A stretch of 5,562 nucleotides of DNA, from positions 1 through 5,562 of the forward strand of contig JAFYOK010000287.1 in assembly GCA_017560175.1 (NCBI GenBank). Direction: 5' to 3'. Of this stretch, positions 5,518-5,562 are shown in pieces. The first letter of the stretch is position 1; each line of letters begins with the position of its first letter. This stretch comes from Clostridia bacterium (lineage in GTDB: Bacteria; Bacillota; Clostridia; Oscillospirales; Butyricicoccaceae). The translations under genes and the position numbers were made by a program. The notes beneath the pieces are model-generated. The model was not told the DNA's origin, did not search any database, and saw only the letters and a list, made by a program, of their open reading frames with translations.

Positions 5518-5562
5518 ATGAGCGAAAAAAAATCGACCTCGAAAGCCAAAAGCAGCCAGGCC
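5518..5562 (+). CDS. N-terminus of an unidentified gene (3' end outside window)
   Basis: An ATG at 5518 is preceded by a very strong ribosome binding site, AAGGAGGG at 5505-5512, that starts within the uppP stop codon. The 15 visible residues, MSEKKSTSKAKSSQA, are rich in Lys and Ser and look like a disordered, charged N-terminus. The short gap to uppP suggests co-transcription. In related Gram-positive bacteria such a Lys/Ser-rich start is typical of the FtsK/SpoIIIE DNA translocase, among other proteins. That identity is only a guess. An A8 run at 5525-5532 lies four codons into the gene. Confidence 0.7.
   Translation, partial: MSEKKSTSKAKSSQA

Overview
The window is densely coding and every supported gene is on the + strand. 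It holds the 3' end of a MoxR-type AAA+ ATPase gene, a DUF58 protein gene, a multi-pass membrane protein gene with a DUF4129-like tail, an M20-family amidohydrolase gene, a PAP2-family phosphatase gene, uppP (undecaprenyl-pyrophosphate phosphatase), and the first 15 codons of a further gene. The sequence is moderately GC-rich (high fifties percent by eye). It has strong AGGAGG-type ribosome binding sites and short spacers, and a DUF58/DUF4129 arrangement common in Gram-positive bacteria. The best guess is a Clostridia member of the Oscillospiraceae (Gemmiger, Subdoligranulum or Faecalibacterium-like). That guess rests on codon style and protein flavour and has not been tested by a search.

Region 1 (1-4002) looks like one transcription unit. 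MoxR, DUF58, the membrane protein and the amidohydrolase are separated by only 4, 3 and 5 bases. The first three form the widespread MoxR / DUF58 / TgpA-like module, in which a AAA+ ATPase is thought to act as a chaperone on a VWA-like DUF58 partner and a membrane protein. Here the third protein keeps a membrane bundle, a last membrane helix and the DUF4129-like cytoplasmic tail. A short acidic linker occupies the place where a transglutaminase domain would normally sit. The fourth gene, a soluble metallo-amidohydrolase, appears translationally linked to this module.

Region 2 (4003-4105) is a 103-base gap. It contains a perfect 11-bp GC-rich hairpin that probably ends the first unit, followed by the ribosome binding site of the PAP2 gene.

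Region 3 (4106-5562) carries two unrelated integral-membrane phosphatases side by side. One is a PAP2 enzyme with all three signature motifs. The other is UppP/BacA with both of its signature motifs. Both families can dephosphorylate undecaprenyl pyrophosphate, so this pair is likely devoted to recycling the lipid carrier for cell-wall synthesis. The next gene begins 11 bases after uppP and is probably co-transcribed. Only a Lys/Ser-rich N-terminus is visible.

I found no tRNA, rRNA, CRISPR array, insertion sequence or clear mobile-element signature. Nothing here looks like a wholly new system. The most unusual items are the transglutaminase-less TgpA-like protein, the tandem pair of non-homologous phosphatases, and the amidohydrolase fused transcriptionally to the MoxR module.
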